From: an uncultured Lentisphaerota bacterium
GTDB taxonomy: Bacteria > Verrucomicrobiota > Lentisphaeria > Oligosphaerales > CAITYL01
DNA: 55,400 nt
Assembly: GCA_903921725.1 (NCBI GenBank)
Contig: CAIXRA010000020.1
Span: 1 to 55,400 of the forward strand
Direction of reading: 5' to 3'
The number at the start of each line of letters is the position of its first letter. Position 1 is the first letter of the stretch. A program made the translations under genes and the position numbers. Of this stretch, positions 41,903 to 52,175 are shown one piece after another. The notes beneath the pieces are model-generated. The model had not been told where the DNA came from. It made no database searches and saw nothing but the letters and a program-made list of their open reading frames with translations.

Positions 41903-42393
41903 CGGCGCACAACACAAAACACGAAACACGGAACGCGAAACGGGGCTGGCTCCTGTTCGGCCTTCTGTTGCTCGCCGCCGTCTCCGGCCGGGCGGCGGCG
42001 GCGGCGGGCGTCGTGGAGTCCGCAACGCCCCGCTTCGAGACCCGCGAACTGGTCGTGGATAGCAGAGGCGCCGTCGGCCTGGCCGCCTGGCAGGTCGAAC
42101 TGAAGTACGACCCCGCCGCGGTGGCGATTGTCGGCGTCGAGGGCGGCGCCGCCGCGCCGTTCGGCCCGGACAAGCCGCCGTTCTACGACCCGAAAGGGTT
42201 GACCGCCGGCCGGATCATCCTGGCCAACCTCACAACAGACGGCAAGCTCCGGACGGGCGCGCAGGCCGTCGCCAAGCTGCACCTGCGGATCACGGCCCCC
42301 GGCGAGCCGAAGATCGAGACCAAGGTCGTGGCCGCGGGAACTGCCGCCGGCGCCCGCATCAAGGCCACGGCGGAAGTGAAGAAAAAATCATAG
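41899..42393 (+). CDS. Secreted cohesin-like domain protein
   Basis: 164 residues. A signal peptide (about 15-35, WLLFGLLLLAAVSGRAAAAA) follows a repeat-encoded basic N-terminus. The mature domain begins FETRELVVDSRGAVGLAAWQ and continues VELKYDPAAVAIVGVEGG, YDPKGLTAGRIILANLTTDG and VAKLHLRITAP. That is the strand pattern of cohesin/CBM-like beta-sandwich domains (the AWQVELKYDP strand and the GLTAGRIILA strand are diagnostic). It lies directly after the dockerin-bearing anti-sigma gene with ATGA overlap. Residues 4-14 come from an AAACACGAAACACGGAAC repeat, which is odd. Cohesin assignment is by pattern only. Confidence 0.78.
   Translation: MTAHNTKHETRNAKRGWLLFGLLLLAAVSGRAAAAAGVVESATPRFETRELVVDSRGAVGLAAWQVELKYDPAAVAIVGVEGGAAAPFGPDKPPFYDPKGLTAGRIILANLTTDGKLRTGAQAVAKLHLRITAPGEPKIETKVVAAGTAAGARIKATAEVKKKS
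41909..41941. repeat. AAACACGAAACACGG word-like repeat inside the cohesin gene start
   Basis: The word AAACACGAAAC repeats with small changes over 33 bp and is translated in frame as N-T-K-H-E-T-R-N-A-K-R in front of the signal peptide hydrophobic core. It is the same kind of sequence that elsewhere is intergenic. Confidence 0.6.
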
Positions 42394-42410
42394 GGCGGAT
42401 TGCGGCACCC

Positions 42411-42451
42411 CCATCGGCCCTATCGGTCCCATCCGTCCCATCGGTCCCATC
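42411..42451. repeat. CATCGGTCCCATCGGTCCC tandem repeat
   Basis: Five degenerate copies of the 9-base word ATCGGTCCC fill most of the gap between the cohesin-like and VIT-VWA genes, ending about 21 bases before the AGGAG Shine-Dalgarno of the VIT-VWA gene. A shorter version lies at 40455-40475 in the same cluster. Confidence 0.75.
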
Positions 42452-42487
42452 AGCCTCATCCCCCACCCTCACAGGAGACCACACCCC

Positions 42488-44611
42488 ATGAAAATCCCGC
42501 CCCATATCCTCCGAAGCCTCGCCGCCGCCGTTGTCATGCTCGCCGCATGCCTGTGGAGCGGATGCAGCGTCACGCCGCGCGGCATGGCGCCATGCACCAC
42601 CGCAAGCGGTTTCAGTTTCAGCGACCTCAGCGACCGCGAAGAAAGCAGCCGCACCCTCGAAGGCGTGCCGGTCACCGACGAAGTCTGGGTCATCGAGCGG
42701 CCGTCCGCGCCCCACTCCGGGAAAGAGGCGGCGGCGCGCGCCGACCTTCTGGCGGAGGGGAAGAACGGCGAACTGGTCCCGATCCCGCTCCGGCACAGCT
42801 CCTACGAGGTGAAGGTCGCCGGCATCCTGGCCGAGACGCATGTCCGGCAGCGCTACGAAAACCCGTTCTCGGCGAAGATCGAGGCGACCTACGTCTTCCC
42901 GCTGCCCGACGATGCGGCGGTCACGGACTTCCTGATGGTCATCGGCGAGCGCCGCATCCGCGGCATCATCCGTGAACGCGAGGAGGCAAAGAAGATCTAC
43001 GAGGAGGCCAAGCGTCAGGGGTACGTCGCCGCGCTGCTGACCGAGGAGCGCCCCAATATCTTCACGCAGAAGATCGCCAACATCGAGCCGGGAAAACAGA
43101 TCGACGTGGAGATCACCTACTTCAACACCGTCAAATACCTCGACGGCGAGTTCGAGCTGGCGCTGCCGACGGTCGTCGGCCCGCGCTACAATCCGGCCGG
43201 GACCACGGACGGCGTGGACGCCATGCCGCGCGGCAAGGGCTGCAAGTCGCCGCAGGCGGTCGCCGTCGAATACCTGGCGCCGAACGAGCGCAGCGGGCAC
43301 CTGGTCGGCATCGCCGTCACGCTCGACCCGCAGCTGCCGGTGGCGCGCATCGGCAGCCCGTCGCACGAGATCACGACGGAGGCGATGGAGGGCGGCCGCA
43401 CCCGCATCGTGCTCGCGGCCCGGGAGACCGTGCCGAACCGCGATTTCATCCTCCGCTGGCGTCCGGCGGACAAGCCGCTGCAGACAGCGTTCTGGACCGG
43501 GAGGAACGGCGACGAGCGCGCCTTCGCCCTGCTGCTGATCCCGCCGGCCGATGAAACGACGCTGCCGCGCCAGCCGCGCGAGATGATCTTCGTCGTGGAC
43601 CGTTCCGGCAGCATGGACGGCGCGCCGCTGAAGAAGGTGCAGGAGGCGATGCGCGCCTGCCTTGAGGGGCTGGACGCGAAGGACACCTTCCAGATCGTCG
43701 AGTTCTCCAACCGCGCCTCCTCGTTCGGCAGCGATCCCGTGCCCGCGACGGCGGCCAACCTCAAGCGCGCGCTCACCTACGTCGAAAAACTCAAGGCCGA
43801 CGGCGGCACCGAAGCCGCAGCCGGGTTCAAGCTCGCCTTCGCCATCCCGCACGACGAGGCGAAGCTGCGCATCGTCTCCATCATGACCGACGGCTACATC
43901 GGCAACGAGGAGGAGATCCTGGCGCTCGTGAAGTCGAAGCTCGGCGGTGCGCGCGTCTTCGCGTTCGGTGTCGGCAACAGCGTCAACCGCTACCTGATCG
44001 AGGGGCTGGCGGCGGTCGGCCACGGCGCGGCGGCGTTCGTCGGGCTGGACGAGGATTCAGGAACGGCCGTCGGCCGCTTCTACCGGCGCGCGGCGTATCC
44101 GGCGCTGACGGACGTGGCCGTCGACTGGGGCGCGCTCGGCGTCGAGGACGTCTTCCCGAAGCGCCTGCCCGACCTCTTCCCCGGACGGCCCGTGCTCGTC
44201 ACCGGCCGCCTGACCTCCGCCATTCCCGGCGGCGCCACCATTTCCGTCTGCGGCAGGCGCGGCGGCGAGACCATCCGCAACCGCATCGCCGTTGCGGAGT
44301 CCGCAACCCCGGCACCGGCCGTCTGCCACATCTGGGCGCGGCACAAGATCGCACAGCTTCTTCTGGAGAATGCCGGCGAGCGGGACGGGCGGTTGCGGCA
44401 GCGGCTGGCCGAGTTTTCCATCAGCCACACCGTGCTCTGCCCCTACACCGCGTTCCTGGCTGTGGACGCCTCGCGCGTCACGGCGGGTGACGCCGGCTAC
44501 TCCGTCAACGTCCCGGTCCCCGTCCCCGACGGCGTCCGCTACGACACCACCGTGGTTGACCCGGAACAGCGGGCACAGCCGGCGAACAGGAAATCGGAGC
44601 GGGCGTATTGA
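42488..44611 (+). CDS. VIT and VWA domain lipoprotein (inter-alpha-trypsin inhibitor-like)
   Basis: 707 residues. A signal peptide ends in a possible lipobox with Cys26 (WSGC). A VIT domain covers about 97-230 (EVKVAGILAETHVRQRYEN, PFSAKIEATYVFPLPDDAAV, REREEAKKIYEEAKRQGYVAALL). A VWA domain follows at about 365-530 with a complete MIDAS: D371-R-S373-G-S375 (FVVDRSGSM), T441 and D468 (MTDGY). The C-terminal region (LLFAELSISHTVLCPYTAFLA-type, near 610-640) is found in bacterial inter-alpha-trypsin family proteins. It is likely a metal-dependent adhesion or protein-interaction module on the envelope. AGGAG precedes the start. It ends cluster B. Confidence 0.93.
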   Translation: MKIPPHILRSLAAAVVMLAACLWSGCSVTPRGMAPCTTASGFSFSDLSDREESSRTLEGVPVTDEVWVIERPSAPHSGKEAAARADLLAEGKNGELVPIPLRHSSYEVKVAGILAETHVRQRYENPFSAKIEATYVFPLPDDAAVTDFLMVIGERRIRGIIREREEAKKIYEEAKRQGYVAALLTEERPNIFTQKIANIEPGKQIDVEITYFNTVKYLDGEFELALPTVVGPRYNPAGTTDGVDAMPRGKGCKSPQAVAVEYLAPNERSGHLVGIAVTLDPQLPVARIGSPSHEITTEAMEGGRTRIVLAARETVPNRDFILRWRPADKPLQTAFWTGRNGDERAFALLLIPPADETTLPRQPREMIFVVDRSGSMDGAPLKKVQEAMRACLEGLDAKDTFQIVEFSNRASSFGSDPVPATAANLKRALTYVEKLKADGGTEAAAGFKLAFAIPHDEAKLRIVSIMTDGYIGNEEEILALVKSKLGGARVFAFGVGNSVNRYLIEGLAAVGHGAAAFVGLDEDSGTAVGRFYRRAAYPALTDVAVDWGALGVEDVFPKRLPDLFPGRPVLVTGRLTSAIPGGATISVCGRRGGETIRNRIAVAESATPAPAVCHIWARHKIAQLLLENAGERDGRLRQRLAEFSISHTVLCPYTAFLAVDASRVTAGDAGYSVNVPVPVPDGVRYDTTVVDPEQRAQPANRKSERAY

Positions 44612-44657
44612 CTTCCCCGGGGGGTGGCACGGTCGTGCACAGAGCCGGTGATTAGCC

Positions 44658-45110
44658 TCACCGACTGCGCCAGATGATTACGGGGCCGTAGCGGCGGCCC
44701 CACTGCAGAGCATCGCCGTGGGACGGGAAGAAGAGGTCGATGTGGTTGCCCTTGATGGCGCCACCCCGGTCCTCGACGCGGCCGTAGCCGTACCCGTCGA
44801 TGTACATCACGGTCCCAAACGGATAGAGGCTGGTATCGGCGGCGATGGTTCCCTTGTGCGCCTTGCCGCCGCTGGCGGTGGTTCCGACTTCCTTGGGACG
44901 TCCCTTCAGCGGCCCGTATGCGTACACCGGGCGTCCGTACCAGTTCCGTGTCCAGCTGCAGCATTTCTGGCAGGGGCAGTAAGCGGTGATCTCCATCTTC
45001 CGGGTCACCGGGCGGACGCCCGGCGGCGGCCGGATGGTGGCGCAGCCGCTTCCCAGCAGCGCGAGCCAGGCCGCTGCCGCCATCGCAATTAGACTCCGTT
45101 TCCCCGTCAT
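44658..45110 (-). CDS. 3D domain protein (putative peptidoglycan-active lipoprotein)
   Basis: 150 residues. Signal peptide MTGKRSLIAMAAAAWLALLGSGC with acylated Cys23. The 3D domain (named for three conserved aspartates) starts with MEITAYCPCQKCC and has TIAADTSLYPFGTVMYIDGYGYG, RVEDRGGAIKGNHIDLFFPS; the three Asp residues are in AAD, ED-RGG and HIDLF. This double-psi barrel occurs in MltA-type lytic transglycosylases and resuscitation factors, so a role in cell-wall turnover in the outer membrane/periplasm is expected. The four-cysteine CPCQKCC cluster before the barrel is also common in the family. The upstream 21 codons are rejected. Confidence 0.88.
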   Translation of the reverse strand: MTGKRSLIAMAAAAWLALLGSGCATIRPPPGVRPVTRKMEITAYCPCQKCCSWTRNWYGRPVYAYGPLKGRPKEVGTTASGGKAHKGTIAADTSLYPFGTVMYIDGYGYGRVEDRGGAIKGNHIDLFFPSHGDALQWGRRYGPVIIWRSR

Positions 45111-45227
45111 CCGAGCAGCGCTCCATTCAAGGCCGAATGCGAATTTTGCATGGATTCCGTTGGCATGGCGCAACGCGGCTCCGCGGCGGGTTGATTCAAG
45201 TTCAAGACAAGCTGGCCACTTCGGGAT

Positions 45228-46046
45228 TCAGGCCGGGGTCTCGGCAATGCGGAGTCCGCATTCGAGTTCCGGGGCGGATACGGTGTGCAGCGCGTCGAGG
45301 AACGCGGAGTAGAAACTGCCGGGCGCGGATGCGGCACGGAACGCCGTCTCGCCGCAGAGTCCGTAGAAGCCGAAAGCGGCGGCGACGGCCTCGACCGGTT
45401 CGCAATCCCGCGCCACGGCGCAGAAGGCGCCCACGACGGCGCTGAGGCCGCAGCCGGTGCCGGTGACGCGGGTCATCAGCGGATGGCCGTTGGCGACGCG
45501 GAAGAGGCGGCGGCCGTCGGTGACGAGGTCGCGATCGCCGGAGATTCCGACCACGCACGACTCACGCAGCGCAAAGACGCGGGCGGCGGCTTCAAGTTCC
45601 GGAGTGATGCCATCGGCGGCATCCACGCCGCGGGTGGAGGCCGTCACACCCACAAGCGAGGCAATCTCCGAAGCGTTGCCGCGGAGCACGGAGACGCGGA
45701 CGTCGCGAAGGATGCGGCGGCATGCGGCGGTGCGGAACGCGGTGGCGCCGGAGCCGACCGGGTCGAGGATGACGGGGGTTCCCTTCGCATTCGCGGCGCA
45801 GCCGGCTGCGATCATCGAATCCACCCACGGCACGGTGAGCGTACCGATGTTGAGCACGAGCGCGCCGGCGATTCCGGCCATCTCGGCGACCTCCTCCGGC
45901 GCGTGGGCCATGACCGGCGCGGCGCCGGCGGCCAGCAGGATGTTGGCGCTGGAGTTCATGACGACGAAGTTGGTGATATTGTGGACGAGCGGCGACTCCG
46001 CACGCACCCGCGCCGCCAGAACCGCCGCAAGCGTTTCAATCTGCAT
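45228..46046 (-). CDS. thiM: Hydroxyethylthiazole kinase
   Basis: 272 residues; phosphorylates 4-methyl-5-(2-hydroxyethyl)thiazole for thiamine salvage. Typical segments are PLVHNITNFVVMNSSANILLAAGAAPVMAHAPEE near the N-terminus, VILDPVGSGAT, VLRGNASEI and MTRVTGTGCGLSA, where the GTGCG cysteine is in the active site. A perfect AGGAGG Shine-Dalgarno sets the start; 28 upstream codons are rejected. It stands alone without thiD or thiE, and no TPP riboswitch was found in the 170 bp before it, so its regulation is unclear. An inverted repeat lies 71 bp upstream. Confidence 0.95.
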   Translation of the reverse strand: MQIETLAAVLAARVRAESPLVHNITNFVVMNSSANILLAAGAAPVMAHAPEEVAEMAGIAGALVLNIGTLTVPWVDSMIAAGCAANAKGTPVILDPVGSGATAFRTAACRRILRDVRVSVLRGNASEIASLVGVTASTRGVDAADGITPELEAAARVFALRESCVVGISGDRDLVTDGRRLFRVANGHPLMTRVTGTGCGLSAVVGAFCAVARDCEPVEAVAAAFGFYGLCGETAFRAASAPGSFYSAFLDALHTVSAPELECGLRIAETPA

Positions 46047-46116
46047 CTGTCCGGCCTCCTTGGCCTGTGTTATCCACGAACCCTCAACACCCGACGAATC
46101 AAACTCACCAGGCCTG

Positions 46117-46208
46117 CCCGCGAATCTCACGAATCTGCACGAATGTAGCCTGGCAGAAAAAGGGTTCAGGCTTGTCGCAAATTCGTGTGGATTCGTGAGA
46201 TTCGTGGG
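46117..46208. repeat. Inverted repeat of CACGAATCTCACGAAT words
   Basis: Arms 46117-46144 and 46181-46208 are 28-bp inverted copies with three mismatches, each made of three or four copies of the word (C)ACGAATCT / ATTCGTG. The 36-bp loop is non-coding. It fills the gap between thiM and the RlmM-like gene and overlaps the last few bases before that gene's stop region at 46217. Both strands read as the same word-like text. Confidence 0.72.
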
Positions 46209-46216
46209 AGCCCGTT

Positions 46217-47227
46217 TTACTCCTTGACCTCGCCGACGACCGTAATCTCTTCACGATCATGGTGCAGGCAGCGGACGCGCAGGACCCGGCAGTAACCGCC
46301 GAGGCCGGCATGCGGATCGCGCACCTTCTCCGCCAGTGCCACAGGATCCACATGGCCGTACTTGAAATTGACGACGAAGCGGCGGCACCAGCCGTGTTCG
46401 AGCCAGCCGCGGATCAGTTCCAGGACGCGGTACGGGTTCTCGATCATGTCGCAGAAAAGCCAGTCCGTGCGCGAGCCGGCGGGGGGTGCGTAGGTGAAGG
46501 CGTCGACGCGGAGGTGCTGGATGAGCGGGTTGTCCGCCGCGCCGCCCTTGAGCGGGCCGTTGTCCACGGCGGCGACGTGCGCGCCGCGCTTCGCCGCGCT
46601 GTAGCTCCAGCCGCCGGGCGCGGCGCCGAGATCCACGACGCGCTCGCCGGAGTGCGGTTCGCGCCCGAGGATGCCGTACGCCTCCTCCGCCTTGAGGTAG
46701 GAGCGCGACGGCGCCAGGGAATCGTCCCGCATCCGGCGCTGGCCCCAGAGCACGAAGCGGCCGGCGGCATGGAAGCGGTTGAATTCCGTGAAGAAGACAA
46801 AGAGCCCGCGGGTGACCTGCATCGGCGGCGGAGGCTCGTCAACGGCGAGCTTCGACACGCGCGACATCTTGCCAGACAGCCGTTTGCGCCATTCCTCCGC
46901 GACGGATTTGGCGCGGCCGGGGAGTCCCTCGCCGGGACCGGTTTCGAAGATGAACGGCCATGGCGCGTCAACCCGGAAATCCTTGAACGAGGTCACCGTG
47001 AAATCGGCGGCGGCACCCGCGATGGCGTTGACGGAGGGCGCGGCGAGTTCGGCCGGTTCCAGCAGCGTGGCGGTGGCGAAGGCGAGTTCCGGCGGCGGCT
47101 GTCCGTCGGGGAAAGAGGCGAGGGCGAAGCCGTCGCCGCGCCGCGTCACGGCATGTCCGCGCAGTTCCAGCTCGCGGCGAAGGAATTCGCCGTTTTCCGG
47201 TTTGCAGATGTGGAGCGCGTGTTGCAT
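46217..47227 (-). CDS. RlmM-like 23S rRNA 2'-O-methyltransferase
   Basis: 336 residues. The C-terminal half is an FtsJ/RrmJ-type SAM-dependent methyltransferase: VVDLGAAPGGWSYSAAKRGA is the SAM-binding loop, D in LFCDMIENPYR is the second catalytic residue, and K in RFVVNFKYG the third; the K-D-K-E tetrad looks complete. The N-terminal half with KPENGEFLRRELELRGHAV resembles the THUMP-containing RlmM, which methylates C2498 of 23S rRNA; the domain here is divergent. The start MQHALHICKPENG matches the beginning of a folded domain; upstream codons are Arg-rich and rejected. It lies downstream of secDF on the same strand. Confidence 0.85.
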   Translation of the reverse strand: MQHALHICKPENGEFLRRELELRGHAVTRRGDGFALASFPDGQPPPELAFATATLLEPAELAAPSVNAIAGAAADFTVTSFKDFRVDAPWPFIFETGPGEGLPGRAKSVAEEWRKRLSGKMSRVSKLAVDEPPPPMQVTRGLFVFFTEFNRFHAAGRFVLWGQRRMRDDSLAPSRSYLKAEEAYGILGREPHSGERVVDLGAAPGGWSYSAAKRGAHVAAVDNGPLKGGAADNPLIQHLRVDAFTYAPPAGSRTDWLFCDMIENPYRVLELIRGWLEHGWCRRFVVNFKYGHVDPVALAEKVRDPHAGLGGYCRVLRVRCLHHDREEITVVGEVKE

Positions 47228-47309
47228 GGGGTTCCGCAAGCAAAACGGCACCGTCGTCGGAAGGACGGCGGTGCCGGCATATACAGGTTCATGTGGCGGG
47301 AGCGGCTGC

Positions 47310-50000
<2,691 letters not shown>

Positions 50001-50076
50001 GGGACAATCAGGCTCCCTCTTTATGCATGTATTTTAAGGACGAACGTGGTTTACTTGCGGCGCACGGTGACGGAGC

Positions 50077-50490
50077 TTACTTCTTGGCTTCGTCGATTTT
50101 GGCCGTGACGGCGGGGCGGGCGATTTCGATGACGGCATTGTCCGCCACCCGGAGCATGAAACTCTTGTCGCTGACGGAGACGATGCTGCCGTAGATGCCG
50201 CTGGCGGTGACGACGCGGTCGCCGGCCTTGAGCTGGGCAAGCAGGTTCTCGTGCTCTTTGCGCTGCTTGTTCTGCGGACGGATCATGAAGAAATAGAGGA
50301 CGGCGAACATCGCAAGGAGCATGAAGCCGGTCATGGGAAGCGAGTTCTGCGGCGGCGGCGTCTTGCCGGCACCCGATGCGGCGGCGGGCTGCTGGGTGGT
50401 GGCGGTGGTCTGGGTGGCCGACGCCGCGGAAACAGCGGGAGCCGCGGCTGAAGTCGTCGCCTGGGCAAAAACCAATGTGAAAACCTGCAT
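50077..50490 (-). CDS. yajC: Preprotein translocase subunit YajC
   Basis: 137 residues. After an Ala/Thr-rich N-terminal extension (including AATTSAAAPAVSAASATQTT and QPAAASGAGKTPPPQNSLPM), a single TM helix follows (GFMLLAMFAVLYFFMIRPQNKQRKEHENLLAQLKAGDRVVTASGIYGSIVSV), the signature of YajC. The start MQVFTLVFAQA has a purine-rich SD upstream. The extension makes it longer than the usual ~110 residues. It precedes secDF with 76 bp between, the normal order for the SecDF-YajC accessory complex. Confidence 0.93.
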   Translation of the reverse strand: MQVFTLVFAQATTSAAAPAVSAASATQTTATTQQPAAASGAGKTPPPQNSLPMTGFMLLAMFAVLYFFMIRPQNKQRKEHENLLAQLKAGDRVVTASGIYGSIVSVSDKSFMLRVADNAVIEIARPAVTAKIDEAKK

Positions 50491-50745
50491 CGTTGTCGTC
50501 CCTTTGCTGTTCAGACCATGACCTACTCCGCCAGCAACCAGCCAGCCCACGCTTCATCGAAACTGCCGTGCGGCCGGGCGGCGGCGGAGAATTGGAGGTA
50601 AAATTTACATGCGCCAGCCGCAGTTGCCAGTCGGACGGCGCTTTTTTGTGCAACCGCGCAGCGCTTGCAAAACTCGCCGCCTCCAGTAGGTTATTGGACT
50701 TTTGACTTATGGGCCGCAACCACTTGACAGAAGATACACACCGCT

Positions 50746-52143
50746 ATGGCTGACACCGCGCCCGCCGAAAAAGCACGCATCCTGGTAGTTGACGATGAGT
50801 TGAGCATTGTGGAAGTGCTCAAGGCGTTGCTACGGCGGGAGGGCTATTCCGTCATGACCGCTTCGGACGGTGCCGAGGCGCTGAGCCTGCTGCGGCAGCA
50901 ACCGTTTGACCTGATGGTGTCCGACATCCGGATGCGCCCGATGGACGGCATCTCCCTGCTCCAGGAAGCGCGCACCATGATGCCGCACATGGGGGTCATC
51001 ATGATTACCGCCTACGCCACGGTGGAAACAGCCGTGGAGGCCATGAAATACGGCGCCTTTGACTACATCTGCAAACCGTTCAAGATTGACGAACTCATCC
51101 TCACCGTCCAGCGCGCCCTCTCCTACGAGCTCGCCCTCGCCGAAAACGAGACGCTGAAGGAGACGTTCCGCACCACCAAGTACCATTTTTCCATGGTCGG
51201 CGACAGTGAGCAGATGCTGGGCATCTACGACATGATCGAGAAGATTGCGCGCACCGAAAGCACCGTCCTCGTCCTCGGCGAAACCGGAACCGGCAAGAAA
51301 ATGGTCGCCCGCGCGATCCACTCCACGAGCCGCCGCTCGGAAAAGCCATTTTTCTCCATCAACTGCGCGCAGATTCCGGAATCCATGCTGGAATCCGAAC
51401 TATTCGGCATCGCGGATGGCATTTTCCCCGGCGCGGCGATGAAGAAGCAGGGAATCTTCGAAATGGCCCATGGCGGCACGGTGTTCCTTGACGAAATCGG
51501 GGCCATGCCGCTCAGCCTTCAGGCCAAATTCCTCCGTCTGCTCCTGGAGCGGGAGATGGTGCCCGCCGGCGGCCAGCAGGGTTTTCCCGTGGACGTGCGA
51601 GTCATCGTGGCCACGAGCGAGCGCTTGGAAAATCTGATCCGCCTGGGGCAGTTCCGCGAGGATCTTTTTCACCGCCTGAGCATGATTCCCATCGACCTTC
51701 CGCCCCTGCGCGAGCGGTCGATGGACATCCCGATGCTGGTCAACCACTTCCTCGCCCAGATTAACGATAAGGAAAAACGCAGCATCACCATCGAGAAGCA
51801 GGCCCTGCGCGCCCTCCGTCAGTACGAATGGCCCGGCAACATCGGCGAACTCGAGTCCGTCATTGTGAAGGCCGCCGCCGCCGCCTCTGATTCGAGCCTG
51901 ATTACACTCAGCAGTCTGCCCGCCGCAATCCAGGCCGCCGCCGCGGCGGACTCGGGTAACGGCGCCGCCGCCGAGTTTGCCCAGCTGCGCGGACAATCCC
52001 TGAAGACTTTCCTGAGGGCCAAGGAAAAGGATTACATCCGCTTTGTGCTGAACCAGTGCGGCGGAAACAAGGAAAAGGCGGCGGAAGCCCTCGGCATCAG
52101 CCTTGCAACGTTTTACCGCAAATACGGCGACACGGACACCTGA
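50746..52143 (+). CDS. NtrC-type response regulator with degenerate GAFTGA motif
   Basis: 465 residues, three domains. Receiver: acidic pocket D16-D17, phospho-acceptor D60 (LMVSDIRM), K110. AAA+ domain: Walker A GETGTGKK at about 179-186 (normally GKE), Walker B VFLDEIGAM near 246. The sigma-54 contact loop, GAFTGA in normal members, is here GIFPGA (225-230) inside LFGIADGIFPGAAMKK, so the threonine required for sigma-54 contact is missing. Fis-type HTH at the C-terminus (NKEKAAEALGISLATFYRKYG). No partner histidine kinase is visible nearby. It is therefore a response regulator whose activation mode may differ from sigma-54 activation. Confidence 0.92.
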   Translation: MADTAPAEKARILVVDDELSIVEVLKALLRREGYSVMTASDGAEALSLLRQQPFDLMVSDIRMRPMDGISLLQEARTMMPHMGVIMITAYATVETAVEAMKYGAFDYICKPFKIDELILTVQRALSYELALAENETLKETFRTTKYHFSMVGDSEQMLGIYDMIEKIARTESTVLVLGETGTGKKMVARAIHSTSRRSEKPFFSINCAQIPESMLESELFGIADGIFPGAAMKKQGIFEMAHGGTVFLDEIGAMPLSLQAKFLRLLLEREMVPAGGQQGFPVDVRVIVATSERLENLIRLGQFREDLFHRLSMIPIDLPPLRERSMDIPMLVNHFLAQINDKEKRSITIEKQALRALRQYEWPGNIGELESVIVKAAAAASDSSLITLSSLPAAIQAAAAADSGNGAAAEFAQLRGQSLKTFLRAKEKDYIRFVLNQCGGNKEKAAEALGISLATFYRKYGDTDT

Positions 52144-52175
52144 GCACCCGCCGCCGGACCCCTGACAGGAACTTC

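Noticed and set aside
40066..42282. A 738-codon minus-strand frame across cluster B
   Set aside because: It would overlap four plus-strand genes with clear signal peptides and motifs.
44627..44638. Terminator hairpin GCACG-GT-CGTGC between convergent genes
   Set aside because: Five-base stem with a two-base loop and no T-tract; too weak to call.
46047..46216. TPP riboswitch before thiM
   Set aside because: No CTGAGA-type thi-box core. The region is filled by an inverted word repeat.
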